From Chlorobiaceae bacterium (lineage in GTDB: Bacteria; Bacteroidota; Chlorobiia; Chlorobiales; Chlorobiaceae): a stretch of 64,000 nt of DNA. The translations under genes and the position numbers were made by a program. This document shows positions 50,651-60,241 of the stretch, one piece after another. The notes under the pieces are model-generated. The model saw only the letters and a list, made by a program, of their open reading frames with translations. It did no database searches and had not been told where the DNA came from. How positions within the stretch are numbered: the stretch's first letter is position 1; every line of letters begins with the position of its first letter. The DNA lies in NCBI GenBank assembly GCA_013334865.1, contig JAAXWS010000009.1, forward strand, positions 54,830 through 118,829. Reading direction: 5' to 3'.

Positions 50651-51794
50651 TAGTGCGGAGGGCGCCGTGACCCTCGTCTGGTTCTCGGAGATCCAGTGGG
50701 ATTTCCTGTCGACCCGCAAGCAGCGGCTCCTGCAGCGCTTCCCGGTGGAGTGGCGGATCCTCTTCGTCGAATCCGTCGCGCTGGGCAGGCGCCAGCACTG
50801 GCTTCCCGTGAAGCGGGGGAACGTGACCGTCGTGACCGTGCCATACCTCAAGCAGGTGCCTTCCGGCATGGCGCCGCTTTTCGACAGCGCCCCGGTGCGT
50901 GGCCTCGTCGCCTTCGCCGGGCGCCTCATCCTGGAGTTCTGGATGCGGGTGCTCGGCTTTTCGTCGCGGGACCGGGTTGTCGGCCTGAGCAACATCTTCT
51001 GGGGACGCGCGGCCTCGGCCATGCCCTGCCGGCTCCGTTTCTACGACGCTAACGACGACCACCTCGGCTTCACCAGCGCCCCCGGGTGGCTGCGCGGCTC
51101 GCTCCGCCGGTACCTCGACGCCTCGGACCTGCTCTTCCATGTCAGTCCGGAGCTGCTCGACAAGCTCAGGCCCGCCGGGGGCGTGCGGTGCGTCGAGCTC
51201 GGCAACGGCGTCGAGTTCGACCATTTCGCCCGGCCCGGAAACGAGGTTCCCGAGCTGATATCGAAACTGTCGAAGCCCATCCTCGGCTATGCGGGTGCGC
51301 TGGACTGGCTCGATGCTGGCCTTGTCGAGGCGGTGGCGAAAGCCTGGCCGCAATGCAGCATCGTGCTGGTCGGCCCCGCCTACGCACGGGACTGGAGGGA
51401 GCGGCACGCCCCGCTGCTCGCCCTGCCCAACGTCCACCTGGCGGGCAAGGTTCCGTACGATGAGCTTCCGGCATGGGTCCAGCGCTTCGACCTTGCCCTG
51501 ATGCCGCTCGAGCGCAGCGACCTGAAACGGGCTTCGCACCCCAACAAGCTCTACGAGTACACGGCGACGGGCGTGCCGGTGCTGGCCATCGACTATTGCA
51601 GCGCGCTCGACCGGGCGCGGCAGGTGGTGACGGTCGCCGCTACCCCGGAGGAGTTCGTCCGGCTGGTTCCGCAGGCGATGGCTGACTCGCGAAGGGAGGC
51701 CCGCCAGGCCTTCGCCCGCGAGCACGGCTGGGATGCCCTGTCGGCGGCCATGGTCCGCGAGATCCGGGCATCCCTCGACCGGGGGCGGCCGTGA
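50628..51794 (+). CDS. Glycosyltransferase, GT1/GT4-like
   Basis: 388 residues. LRFYDANDDHLGF and the C-terminal YDELPAWVQRFDLALMPLERSDLKRASHPNKLYEYTATGVPVLAIDY fit glycosyltransferases of polysaccharide clusters that use UDP- or dTDP-sugars. An early membrane-like stretch is absent. Overlaps both neighbours by short coding overlaps, so it belongs to the same transcript. Confidence 0.8.
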   Translation: MSLRRAHNSAEGAVTLVWFSEIQWDFLSTRKQRLLQRFPVEWRILFVESVALGRRQHWLPVKRGNVTVVTVPYLKQVPSGMAPLFDSAPVRGLVAFAGRLILEFWMRVLGFSSRDRVVGLSNIFWGRAASAMPCRLRFYDANDDHLGFTSAPGWLRGSLRRYLDASDLLFHVSPELLDKLRPAGGVRCVELGNGVEFDHFARPGNEVPELISKLSKPILGYAGALDWLDAGLVEAVAKAWPQCSIVLVGPAYARDWRERHAPLLALPNVHLAGKVPYDELPAWVQRFDLALMPLERSDLKRASHPNKLYEYTATGVPVLAIDYCSALDRARQVVTVAATPEEFVRLVPQAMADSRREARQAFAREHGWDALSAAMVREIRASLDRGRP

Positions 51795-53287
51795 AGCATG
51801 AGGAGACCATCGCCCGGCAGGCGGGCATCTCGATGGCCGGCTTCGCCTTCGGCCAGCTCGCCAGGTTCGGCTACAACCTCGCGGCCGCACGGCTGCTCGG
51901 CGCGGAGGCGCTTGGCATCTACGCCCTCGTGGTCTCGGTCGTTCAGGTCGCCGAGGTGGTTGGGGCCCTCGGCCTCGATGCTGCCCTTCTGCGTTTCGCC
52001 AGCCGGCACGAGGGGGATGAGCGCCGTCGCGCCGTCGCCTCGGCCCTCAGGACGGGAGTGCTCTCGGCGCTCGCCGTTTCTGCTTTCCTGATCATTTTTT
52101 CGGGATGGATCGCCGCCGCCCTGCACGGGGGCGAACTGCTGCGGATCACGCTCTGCAGTGCGGCGGCCGCCCTGCCGGTTTCGGTGGCGACCCTGATCGC
52201 CGGCCATGCCGTGCAGGCCTCCAGGAAGCTCGCCCCCAAGGTGCTGGCCACGCAGGTGGTCGCCCCGTCGGCCCTCCTCGTGCTGATGATCGGGGCATGG
52301 TACCTTTCAGGAAGCGAAGCCGCCCTCATCGTGCCGTTCGTGCCGACGGCGCTGCTCGCCTTCGCCTGGGTCCTGCCGGCCTTCGGCAAGGCGACCGGAG
52401 TGGGGGGCGTCGACCTGCTGCGTGCCCGTCGGGACCGGGAGATGATGCATGTCGCCCTGCCGCTGCTCGCCGTGTCGCTCTTCGGCATGTTCTCGCACTG
52501 GATCGACATCATGATGCTGGGCCTGCTCACCGACCCCCGGACGGTGGGCCTCTACCACCCGGCGGCCCGCACGGCAGGACTGCTCCGCTCGGTCTTCCTC
52601 GCCTTTTCAGGAATAGCCGCCCCCATGATCGCCTCATGCCATGCCAGGGGTGACCTGGCGGGCATCCGTAACCTCTACGACCTCGTCAGCCGGTGGGTCC
52701 TCACGATCGTGCTGCTTCCCGCGCTGCTTCTCGCCATCTTCCCGAAGGAGGCGCTCTCCGTCTTCGGCTCCGGGTTCACGGCAAGCTCCACGGCGCTCCT
52801 CCTCCTTGCCGCTTCGGCGCTCCTGCAGGCATGGTTCGGGCTCGGGAGCACCGTGCTGGCCATGGCCGGCGGGGAGCGGCTGAGCCTGGTCAACCAGGCG
52901 GCGGCGCTCCTCCTGCAGGTGGCGTTGCACCTGCTGCTCATCCCTCGCTACGGCCTCGAGGGCGCGGCGCTCTCCTCGTTCGCGGCCACCCTGCTCCTTT
53001 CGGTGGCGCGAGCCTTCGAGATGCGTATGCTCTTCGGTATCGGGGTGCTCTCCCGCAAGGCATGGAAACCGTTGCTCGCGGCGGCGGTCACCGGCTCGGC
53101 CCTCCTTTTCGCCCGCCCGCTGCTTGCCATGCTCACCCCGTTGCAGGCCCTTGCCGCCGGGGCCGCCGGGGCATCGCCCCTCTACCTCCTGCTCATCTGG
53201 ACGTTTCGATTGGAACGGGAGGAGCTGGAGGTTATTTTCAGCTTCATTCCGCTCCGGAACAACCAACCAAGGAACGACGCCACGTGA
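51791..53287 (+). CDS. Polysaccharide flippase (Wzx/MurJ-type)
   Basis: 498 residues, GTG start with overlap to the preceding gene. About twelve to fourteen hydrophobic segments. QAGISMAGFAFGQLARFGYNLAAARLLGAEALGIYALV at the N-terminus is the Wzx/oligosaccharide flippase signature. It would flip a lipid-linked oligosaccharide across the inner membrane. Its place between glycosyltransferases and the YfhO-like protein supports this. Confidence 0.88.
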   Translation: MKHEETIARQAGISMAGFAFGQLARFGYNLAAARLLGAEALGIYALVVSVVQVAEVVGALGLDAALLRFASRHEGDERRRAVASALRTGVLSALAVSAFLIIFSGWIAAALHGGELLRITLCSAAAALPVSVATLIAGHAVQASRKLAPKVLATQVVAPSALLVLMIGAWYLSGSEAALIVPFVPTALLAFAWVLPAFGKATGVGGVDLLRARRDREMMHVALPLLAVSLFGMFSHWIDIMMLGLLTDPRTVGLYHPAARTAGLLRSVFLAFSGIAAPMIASCHARGDLAGIRNLYDLVSRWVLTIVLLPALLLAIFPKEALSVFGSGFTASSTALLLLAASALLQAWFGLGSTVLAMAGGERLSLVNQAAALLLQVALHLLLIPRYGLEGAALSSFAATLLLSVARAFEMRMLFGIGVLSRKAWKPLLAAAVTGSALLFARPLLAMLTPLQALAAGAAGASPLYLLLIWTFRLEREELEVIFSFIPLRNNQPRNDAT

Positions 53288-55662
53288 AGAAAGCTCCATG
53301 GCCATACCTGGCCGCCACGATCCTTTTCATGCTCCTCGGGGCGCTGCTCTACGGCAGGGTGCTGCTCCTGCAGATCGTGCCGGGCTCCCCGGACAGCATC
53401 ACTCCGATGGCCCTGTCGACGGCGCTGGACGCGCTGCGTGCCCGTACCGGGAGCTATCCCCTCTGGGCGCCGTGGACCTTTTCCGGCATGCCGACCGTCG
53501 AAGCATTCAGCTACCTCAGCGGCCTCTACCTCCCGAACCTCCTGTTCGACCTCTTCCGCCTCGACGGCGTCCACACCCAGTGGCTGCACCTCGTGCTGGC
53601 CGGCATGGGAGGCTATGCCCTTTCCAGGCGCCTCGGCATGCATGACGCCCCGGCCTTCCTCGCCGGTTCGGCTTTCATGCTCAATCCCTTCATGACCGCC
53701 ATGTTCGCCTTCGGCCACGGCAGCCAGCTCATGACCGCCGCATGGATGCCGTGGGCCCTCTGGGCCGCTCTCGGGCTTGCCGAACGCGGCCGTGTCGCCG
53801 ACGCGGGCATCCTCGCCCTCGTGCTGGGCCTCCAGCTGCAGCGCGCCCACGTGCAGGTAGCTTACTATACCTGGATTCTCGCCGTGCCGTTCCTGGCGAT
53901 CATGATCCTCACCGGGGCCAAATCCGGCCGGAACACCGCCAGGGCCGGCCTCCTCTCCGTCGCCGCCCTCGTGCTCGGCCTCGGCGTCGCCATGCAGATC
54001 TACCTCCCGGCGCTTGACTACCTCCCCTTCTCGGCCCGTTCGGCCGGAGGCGATCCCGGTGCGGCATACGCCTACGCTACCCAGTGGTCCCTGCACCCCG
54101 CCGAGCTCCTGACCTGGCTCCTGCCCGGTTCGTTCGGGTTCGGAGGCGCCACTTACTGGGGCTTCATGCCCTTCACCGACTTCCCGCACTACGCGGGCAT
54201 CGTCGTGCTCCTGTTCGCCGTCGCCGGCCTCGTCGCCGGACGACGCAACCCGAAGGTGCTCTTCTTCGCCGCCGCAGCCCTCGTCTTCCTGCTGCTCTCC
54301 TTCGGCAGCTGGTTCAGCCCGGTTTACGACCTCTTCTACCACTTCGCACCGCTTTTCAAGAGTTTCCGGGTGCCCTCCATGGCGCTCGTCGCCGTCGCTC
54401 TCTGCCTCACAGTGCTCTCCGGTTACGGCCTTCAGGCATTCATCGACAAACCCCCGGCCGATTCCGCTCCCTTTTTCCGCGCAGCTGCGGCGGTCGTCGG
54501 GCTCATCGCCCTGCTTTTCCTCTCGCTTGAAGGCAACTTCGAACAGCTCATACGTGCCCGGTTCCCGCTGGTCCAGGTTGAAAGCCCCGAGATCGCCTCG
54601 ATGGTGGATAACCTCCGATGGAGCCTCTGGCGAAGCAGCATCTTCATGTTCGCCATAGGGGTGGCTGCGACGGCCGGCCTCGTCTGGCTGGCGGCACGGA
54701 AGATCCTGACCGCCGGGCAGGCGGCCATGCTTCTCGTGCTCATCTCCACGGGAGACCTCTTCCTGGTCGACCGCCAGATCCTTTTCCCTGGCGAACGCTC
54801 CCTTCGCCCTTCGCCCCTCGTCGATCGTTCGACAGTTGACCGTGCGCTCGGCGGCGACGAAGTCACCGCGTTCCTCTCGAAGCAGCCCGGAACCTTCAGG
54901 ATCTATCCGGTCGGACCGCTTTTCACGGAGAACAAGTTCAGCATCGCCGGCATCGAATCGGCCGGCGGCTACCACGCCGCCAAGCTCGGCGCCTATCAGG
55001 AGCTTCTCTCCCGGAGCTCAAACCTGGCCAGCATCGGCGTGCTGCGCATGCTCAACGTGCGTTACCTTGTCTCTGGCGCGCCGATCGACTATCCGGAACT
55101 CTCCCCGGTCATGGCAGGAACGCTCCGGACCGCTTCGGGTGACGTGCCGGTAGCGGTGTACGAACTGTCCGGGACCATGCCGCGCGCGTGGTTCGCGCCG
55201 GCCGTGACCCCGGTCGCCGAAGACGGTGCGGCCATCGACGCGGTCATGTCGGGCCGGGGCGCGCCGGGCGAAGCCTGGGCGACTGGCCTTTCCTGGCAGG
55301 GGACGAAGCGCTTCGCATCGGGGGCGATCCTGTCGACCGTCAGGAGTGCCGAATCGATCACGATGAAGGTAAGGGCCGACGGCGACGCCTTCCTCGTGGT
55401 GAGCGAGGTCTACTACCCGCAGCGCTGGAAGCTGAAGGTCGACGGCCGCGAGGCCGGGACCGTGAAGGTGGACGGCGTCATCCGGGGCGTCGAGCTGACA
55501 CCCGGGGAGCACGAGGTCCGCTTCACCTACGACCGCACCCGCTTCGAAACCGGACGTGCGGTATCCATGGCGGCCATTGCCGCCTCGTTCCTCATGGTTG
55601 CGGGAGGCGCCCTCACGGACCGCCTCTCCGGCCGTGCCAAAACACAGAAAAAAGAGCAGTAA
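53284..55662 (+). CDS. Large YfhO-like multi-pass membrane protein
   Basis: 792 residues, GTG start overlapping the flippase. About eleven to thirteen membrane helices in the first 480 residues, then two soluble domains ending in a beta-rich part (VVSEVYYPQRWKLKVDGREAG, GVELTPGEHEVRFTY) typical of YfhO/GT-C-related proteins. The YfhO family is thought to glycosylate lipids or teichoic acid using a polyprenyl-linked sugar. It starts with a signal-anchor (PYLAATILFMLLGALLYG). Confidence 0.8.
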   Translation: MKKAPWPYLAATILFMLLGALLYGRVLLLQIVPGSPDSITPMALSTALDALRARTGSYPLWAPWTFSGMPTVEAFSYLSGLYLPNLLFDLFRLDGVHTQWLHLVLAGMGGYALSRRLGMHDAPAFLAGSAFMLNPFMTAMFAFGHGSQLMTAAWMPWALWAALGLAERGRVADAGILALVLGLQLQRAHVQVAYYTWILAVPFLAIMILTGAKSGRNTARAGLLSVAALVLGLGVAMQIYLPALDYLPFSARSAGGDPGAAYAYATQWSLHPAELLTWLLPGSFGFGGATYWGFMPFTDFPHYAGIVVLLFAVAGLVAGRRNPKVLFFAAAALVFLLLSFGSWFSPVYDLFYHFAPLFKSFRVPSMALVAVALCLTVLSGYGLQAFIDKPPADSAPFFRAAAAVVGLIALLFLSLEGNFEQLIRARFPLVQVESPEIASMVDNLRWSLWRSSIFMFAIGVAATAGLVWLAARKILTAGQAAMLLVLISTGDLFLVDRQILFPGERSLRPSPLVDRSTVDRALGGDEVTAFLSKQPGTFRIYPVGPLFTENKFSIAGIESAGGYHAAKLGAYQELLSRSSNLASIGVLRMLNVRYLVSGAPIDYPELSPVMAGTLRTASGDVPVAVYELSGTMPRAWFAPAVTPVAEDGAAIDAVMSGRGAPGEAWATGLSWQGTKRFASGAILSTVRSAESITMKVRADGDAFLVVSEVYYPQRWKLKVDGREAGTVKVDGVIRGVELTPGEHEVRFTYDRTRFETGRAVSMAAIAASFLMVAGGALTDRLSGRAKTQKKEQ

Positions 55663-55663
55663 C

Positions 55664-56941
55664 GTGAGAAAAGCCCTGATCCTGACCCGAAACTACCCTC
55701 CGTACCTCAATGGCGACGCATCGAGGGTATGGAAGATAGCCTCGAACCTCCCGGCGATCGGCTGGGAGTCCGTCGTGGTTGCGCCGCCAGCCGTCTCGGG
55801 AATCGAGGCGTCCCTGCCCGCCGGAGGCGACCGGGTTTTCGCGGTGCATCGCACCGGCCCGGATATCGACGTATCGAAACTCCAGGCCCCGGAGCTGAAC
55901 GCCTTCATGCACGGCAGGGAGGTGGCGGCCCTCCGTCCGCTTGCCGCCCGCCTGACCGGGCTCTTCAGGGATGGGGACGACGGCGCGGCCTGGCAGAAAG
56001 GGGCCGCCGCGCTGGTCGAAAAGCTGCTCGCGGAGCATCCGGAGATCGACATGCTCTACGCCCAGGGTCCGCCGCTGGAGCCGCTCGTGCTCGCGCTCGA
56101 AACGGCGAGGAAGCACCATCTCACGGTCGTGCTCGACATCACCGCCCCGCTCGACCCGACCATGCCCGACCCCGGCACGTCGGCCTCATCCGCCGCCGCC
56201 CGCGAAGAGGAGAGGATCCTGCTTTCCGGCTTGCCCATGACCACGACGACTCGGGCGCTCAAGGAGTACTTCCTGAAGAAGTATATCGGCCGCCTCGACC
56301 ACGGCTCGATCACCATCGTGCCCCCTTCGTTCGACGCTTTGCAAACGGCGTTCCTCCCGCCGGTGGCGAGGGGAAACGAGGGTCCCATGCGCATCGCCCT
56401 CCTCGTCGGGGAACTGCCGAAAGCCGACCTCAAGGCCGCGATCGCCGGCCTCGAGGCCTGGGTCAGGACCGACGGGATCAACTCTGGTGATGTGGAGTTC
56501 ATGCCCTTCGGCGAAGGGGTCGACGAGATGTTTCGCCGAACCGCCAAAGGCCAGCTCAGCCCGATGCTTGCCAGGCCCGAAACGCTGATCGGCGGTCAGC
56601 CCGGCCTGCTTCGCCGGTCGGATCTCTTCTGTGCCCTGCTCGGCCGCACGGTTCCCAACTCCTGCACCGTTCCCGAGCGCCTCGTCGACGCTCTCGGCCT
56701 CGGCCTGCCGCTCTGCGGCGCACTGCCCGAAGGCCCCGCTTCGAAGCTCGTCGCCGAAGCCCGTGGCGTGGCCGTACCTGCAGGGGATGCCTCTGCCATA
56801 GCAGAGATGTTCAGGGGCCTTCGCGCCGCCTGGCGCTCAGGTACCCTGAAGGGCGTCCCCGCCGAGCTTGCCGCCCGCCACGCTGCCGGCACCGTCATCC
56901 ACGAGCTCACCCGCTCTATCGCCGGCCAGCACGTTCGCTGA
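55664..56941 (+). CDS. Glycosyltransferase-like protein, GT4-type fold
   Basis: 425 residues, GTG start 1 nt after the YfhO-like gene. The N-terminus LILTRNYPPYLNGDASRVWKIASNLPAIGWESVVVAPP is like GT4 enzymes (TRNYPP, then a helix), but the C-terminal EX7E-type motif is weak (RRSDLFCALLGRTVPNSCTVPERLVDALGLGLPLCGA). Catalytic activity is therefore uncertain. Last gene of the glycan run; a 160-nt gap follows. Confidence 0.7.
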   Translation: MRKALILTRNYPPYLNGDASRVWKIASNLPAIGWESVVVAPPAVSGIEASLPAGGDRVFAVHRTGPDIDVSKLQAPELNAFMHGREVAALRPLAARLTGLFRDGDDGAAWQKGAAALVEKLLAEHPEIDMLYAQGPPLEPLVLALETARKHHLTVVLDITAPLDPTMPDPGTSASSAAAREEERILLSGLPMTTTTRALKEYFLKKYIGRLDHGSITIVPPSFDALQTAFLPPVARGNEGPMRIALLVGELPKADLKAAIAGLEAWVRTDGINSGDVEFMPFGEGVDEMFRRTAKGQLSPMLARPETLIGGQPGLLRRSDLFCALLGRTVPNSCTVPERLVDALGLGLPLCGALPEGPASKLVAEARGVAVPAGDASAIAEMFRGLRAAWRSGTLKGVPAELAARHAAGTVIHELTRSIAGQHVR

Positions 56942-57100
56942 TCGGAACCAGGGGGCGTTGGTCAACAACTTGTTATTCAAGAAGATATTACGGTCTTGGG
57001 AGAGGTGATCGGAGGGGCTCGGTGGCCGAGACCTGACACACAGGGGCCTGCGCGTCAGGCGCTTCCGGTATCCCGGTCCGTACTCAGATAAGAGCGACGA

Positions 57101-57844
57101 TCAGTTTCCCTCGCGGACGATGGCGTGCTTGTGCATGGTCGATGTCCGGCATATCCGGGGCAGGTTGCGGACGACGGTGCCGAGCTTGTCGTACGGAAAG
57201 GCCAGAAGCAGTTCGTCAGGTTCGAGGGCAAGGCCGGCGTTGCCGCCGGTGTCGCCGAGCGTGAAGGTCGGCTTTCCGGTTTTGACGACATAGCTTAACA
57301 CCATCTCGCAGGTCGACCCGCCGGCGATGCCGTGGACAAGTTCGCCGCTGTCGAAGCCGTATGCCCTCAGGAGGTGCTGTCCCTGGAATGGCCTGCAGAC
57401 GATCAGCACCACATCCGGCCGCAGGCCGTCGTCGTCCATTGCGGAAAGCGGCCCGACGACCTGTGCTTCGAACTCTCCATCCCCGAACGGCATGGTCGCC
57501 GCCAGCGAGCAGCGAAGGGCATCCATATTGCCGAACAGTTTCCCGTCGCCGATCATGAACTTCTCGGCAACTTCGAGGGGCAGCAGGCTTCCGAACCCTG
57601 CAGCTATGGACCCGCCGCCGCAAAGCTGGTGCTCCCTGGTCGTGAAGAACGGCCCGGCGCCCCTGAGGCAGTCGCCCCACATGGCGCAGAGGAATGATTT
57701 CGGGACACGTTCGCCTGAAGATGCCCCGAATCGTTTCACCCCTTCCGGCAGGTCGGCGAGCGACGTTACGAATTTGACCGCCACCGGATGGTAGGTGAGC
57801 CCTTCGCTCTGCACCAGAGCCTGCGACAATTCAGCTGGATTCAT
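57101..57844 (-). CDS. DUF169 family protein
   Basis: 247 residues from the ATG at 57844 (MNPAELSQALVQSEGLTYHPVAVKF), typical of DUF169, a family common in anaerobes and of unknown function. Conserved-looking PVAVKFV, SFLCAMWGDCLRGAGPFFTT with two Cys, QLCGGGSIAAGFG and GIAGGSTCEMVLSYVVKTGKP. The Cys residues could bind a metal or cofactor. First 3'-most gene of a three-gene minus-strand group with an unknown protein and a PNPOx-like protein. Confidence 0.82.
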   Translation of the reverse strand: MNPAELSQALVQSEGLTYHPVAVKFVTSLADLPEGVKRFGASSGERVPKSFLCAMWGDCLRGAGPFFTTREHQLCGGGSIAAGFGSLLPLEVAEKFMIGDGKLFGNMDALRCSLAATMPFGDGEFEAQVVGPLSAMDDDGLRPDVVLIVCRPFQGQHLLRAYGFDSGELVHGIAGGSTCEMVLSYVVKTGKPTFTLGDTGGNAGLALEPDELLLAFPYDKLGTVVRNLPRICRTSTMHKHAIVREGN

Positions 57845-57957
57845 GGTACCCCTTTGGTTCGTTACGGAGCGGCTGGCCGGGGATCCGGCATGTGAGGCAG
57901 TATACGACAATTGCGGCACATCACGGCATGGCCTGTCGAGTCGCCGGGCCGCCGGGC

Positions 57958-58380
57958 TCACGCTTCGTCGATCTGCCTGAGGATTTCCCGCAGCGAGGAG
58001 GCGGCGGCGAGCTTCTCCCCGTCGGTGGCGGCGTTGTAGAAGCTGATGATCGACTTGGCGCCGATGCCGATCGGGGGATACTCCTTTCCTGCCAGCATGG
58101 GCATGACGGCGATGAATTTTGCGGCGGTCTGCCGGTCCATGCCGTTGATCCGGCCTACGACTTCGTCCGCGACGGCGGCCACGGCATCGCCGTCAAGCCC
58201 GGCGACATACGCAGCGCTCGTCGCAGCGCCGTACTGGAATCCGAGCACGGCGAAGATGATGTCCCTGTTCGTGATGTTTTCCAATCCTGCCGGGCACTGC
58301 CCGATCGCTTCCGCCAGGAACTGCAGCGTCAGTTTCGTTACGGCGTCGGGGTTCCCTTCCTGATTGTTGCACATGTCCAT
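57958..58380 (-). CDS. Hypothetical 140-residue protein between DUF169 and PNPOx-like genes
   Basis: 140 residues from the ATG at 58380 (MDMCNNQEGNPDAVTKLTLQF). Helix-rich: LTLQFLAEAIGQCPAGLENI, IIFAVLGFQYGAATSAAYVAGLDGDAVAAVADEVV, AAKFIAVMPMLAG. No family recognised. The frame extends upstream to 58485 without clear content. Spacing to both neighbours is about 110 nt. Confidence 0.65.
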   Translation of the reverse strand: MDMCNNQEGNPDAVTKLTLQFLAEAIGQCPAGLENITNRDIIFAVLGFQYGAATSAAYVAGLDGDAVAAVADEVVGRINGMDRQTAAKFIAVMPMLAGKEYPPIGIGAKSIISFYNAATDGEKLAAASSLREILRQIDEA

Positions 58381-58495
58381 TGCAATGATAAGCTGGTGTT
58401 CCGGAAAAGGGGAAGTTATGAATGTCCCCTTGATTCCCGAACGGCCGGGAACTTCTTTTTTTCTGATAATCCCGCCAGCGCCCACCCCATATTAT

Positions 58496-59005
58496 TTATG
58501 CATCACTCCTCGTCCATACCTGCCGGGCGGCGTAGTCTTCGCGCTTGAGGGCCATGCAGAGGTACTCGATCCGGTCGGGGACGATCTCGAGCATCATGCC
58601 TGTCCAGTGTCCGGTCCATGCCTCAGGTTTTCCGAAGAGACGGTATGCCTCGAAAAATCCGCTCTGTCCTTTCCGGTAGAGCCGGGCGCGTCCGGTGAGC
58701 TGCAATCCTTCGATTTCGTCCCATCCGCCGGCTTTTTCCGCCCTCGGGTCGAAAAGTCCGACGCTGACGTTCGGGTTGTCGTGGATGTTGCGGATCTTGG
58801 TGCCGGGTTCGGCGGCCATGTAGAGGGTGAGCCCCCTGGCCCGGAACTCGATGGGCGTAGCCCGGGGGGTATCTTCCCGGCAGGTGGCGAGCACGCAGAT
58901 CCTCCTCGATGCGAGGAATGTTGCGATGCGTGCCTCGAGATCGGTTTCAGGGAGTTTCCGTGTGCAGCGTTTCGTCAGGATACCGGGGATGTCGTTACCG
59001 TTCAT
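58496..59005 (-). CDS. PNPOx-like FMN/heme-binding split-barrel protein
   Basis: 169 residues: ARIATFLASRRICVLATCREDTPRATPIEFRARGLTLYMAAEPGTKIRNIHDNPNVSVGLFD is the pyridoxamine 5'-phosphate oxidase-like split barrel. It usually binds FMN, F420 or heme. Substrate unknown. The last segment (MMLEIVPDRIEYLCMALKREDYAARQVW) fits the family's C-terminal extension. Confidence 0.8.
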   Translation of the reverse strand: MNGNDIPGILTKRCTRKLPETDLEARIATFLASRRICVLATCREDTPRATPIEFRARGLTLYMAAEPGTKIRNIHDNPNVSVGLFDPRAEKAGGWDEIEGLQLTGRARLYRKGQSGFFEAYRLFGKPEAWTGHWTGMMLEIVPDRIEYLCMALKREDYAARQVWTRSDA

Positions 59006-59314
59006 GCTGTCCTCCAGCGATCATGCTTCGCGAAGATGCCGGCCCACGGGGGCTGAAGGCTCCTTTTGTCCTATCCCGAACACCATGCCGGCGCAGATGA
59101 TTCCATCGATGACTGCCTGGCGCCGTGGGGCTCTCTCGCCATATCGTGCGGCCTGCGCCGCAAAAAGGTTGGGCCAAAACACGGGAGATGCAAAAAAGTG
59201 CGTCTATCTGTTTTGTTTTTTTTGTTAAATCTTGTACTTTGGTCGTCCTTATGGATTTTCCTGAATGAATTTTTCATCAGAAGTTTCAAACGAAAAAGAA
59301 AGAGAGTATATCGT
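59006..59314. other. 309-nt leader region upstream of rpsL
   Basis: No gene in this gap between the divergent PNPOx-like gene and rpsL. The first 150 nt are GC-rich and unremarkable; the last 100 nt are strikingly A/T-rich with long T runs. This region likely holds the str/S10 operon promoter (see 59213-59240) and a long 5' leader. I see no obvious stem structure for a protein-binding autoregulation site. Confidence 0.6.
59213..59240 (+). promoter_or_regulatory. Predicted promoter of the rpsL-rpsG-fusA-tuf operon
   Basis: TTGTTT (59213-59218) and TACTTT (59235-59240) with a 16-nt spacer in an unusually T-rich stretch, about 75 nt before the rpsL ATG. The match to the standard sigma-70 consensus is partial. 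Confidence 0.4.
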
Positions 59315-59713
59315 ATGCCGACGATTCAGCAGCTTATCAGGCACGGAAGAAGTGTGAAGGCGTCCAAGACCGCTTCCCCGGCACTGGAAAAATGTCCCCA
59401 GAAGCGAGGTGTCTGCACCCGTGTCTACACGACCACCCCGAAGAAGCCGAACTCCGCGCTTCGTAAGGTTGCCCGTGTCAGGCTGTCGAACAAGATTGAA
59501 GTTACCGCGTATATCCCGGGCGAAGGCCACAACCTCCAGGAGCACTCCATCGTGCTGATCCGTGGCGGCAGGGTGAAGGATCTTCCCGGTGTGCGCTACC
59601 ATATTGTCCGTGGTTCCCTCGATACCTCCGGCGTTGCCGACCGCAAGCAGAGCCGTTCGAAGTACGGTGCCAAGGTTCCGAAGGCAGGCGCAGCTCCAGC
59701 AAAGAAAAAGTAA
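59315..59713 (+). CDS. rpsL: 30S ribosomal protein S12
   Basis: 132 residues from the ATG at 59315 ([13 protein letters not shown]). [20 protein letters not shown] carries the wild-type Lys region at the streptomycin site. [32 protein letters not shown] and the Lys-rich tail ([10 protein letters not shown]) are typical. First gene of the str operon. AAAGAAAGAGAG precedes the ATG. Confidence 0.97.
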   Translation: MPTIQQLIRHGRSVKASKTASPALEKCPQKRGVCTRVYTTTPKKPNSALRKVARVRLSNKIEVTAYIPGEGHNLQEHSIVLIRGGRVKDLPGVRYHIVRGSLDTSGVADRKQSRSKYGAKVPKAGAAPAKKK

Positions 59714-59737
59714 ACTGAATTTTTAACTCGGATAATA

Positions 59738-60208
59738 ATGGGAAAGAAGGGTTCCGGATACGGTGGTCGCCAGGTTGATTTCCGCTACAATGACGAGACG
59801 GTTGCCCGTCTGATCAACGCGATCATGCTCGATGGCAAGAAGGCTGTGGCCGCCAAGGTGGTGTACGATGCGTTCGATATCATGGCGAACAAGGTCGAGG
59901 GCGGGGATGCGCTCGAGGTGTTCCGCAAGGCCATGGGCAATGTCGCTCCGGTCGTCGAGGTCCGCAGCAAGAGGGTTGGTGGTGCTACCTACCAGATCCC
60001 GATGGAGGTGCCGCCGTCCAGGAGGACCGCTCTGGCGTTCCGCTGGATCAAGCAGTACTCCAAGAAGCGCGGTGGCCGCTCGATGGCTGAGAAGCTGGCT
60101 GCCGAACTGCTGGATGCGGCTTCGGAGCAGGGTGCTTCGGTCAAGAAGCGCGACGAGGTGCATCGCATGGCAGAGGCCAACAAGGCGTTCGCCCATTTCA
60201 GGTTCTGA
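59738..60208 (+). CDS. rpsG: 30S ribosomal protein S7
   Basis: 156 residues, 24 nt after rpsL. DGKKAVAAKVVYDAFDIM, ALEVFRKAMGNVAPVVEVRSKRVGGATYQIP and RMAEANKAFAHFRF are S7 signatures. It nucleates the 30S head and in many bacteria represses its own operon. Confidence 0.97.
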   Translation: MGKKGSGYGGRQVDFRYNDETVARLINAIMLDGKKAVAAKVVYDAFDIMANKVEGGDALEVFRKAMGNVAPVVEVRSKRVGGATYQIPMEVPPSRRTALAFRWIKQYSKKRGGRSMAEKLAAELLDAASEQGASVKKRDEVHRMAEANKAFAHFRF

Positions 60209-60241
60209 GTCTGTTAGGAATTATTTAAAATTGGATTGATC

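Noticed and set aside
56942..57100. Possible tRNA or small RNA in the gap after the glycan cluster
   Set aside because: No cloverleaf arms or anticodon stem could be drawn, and no terminator hairpin with a T run is present.
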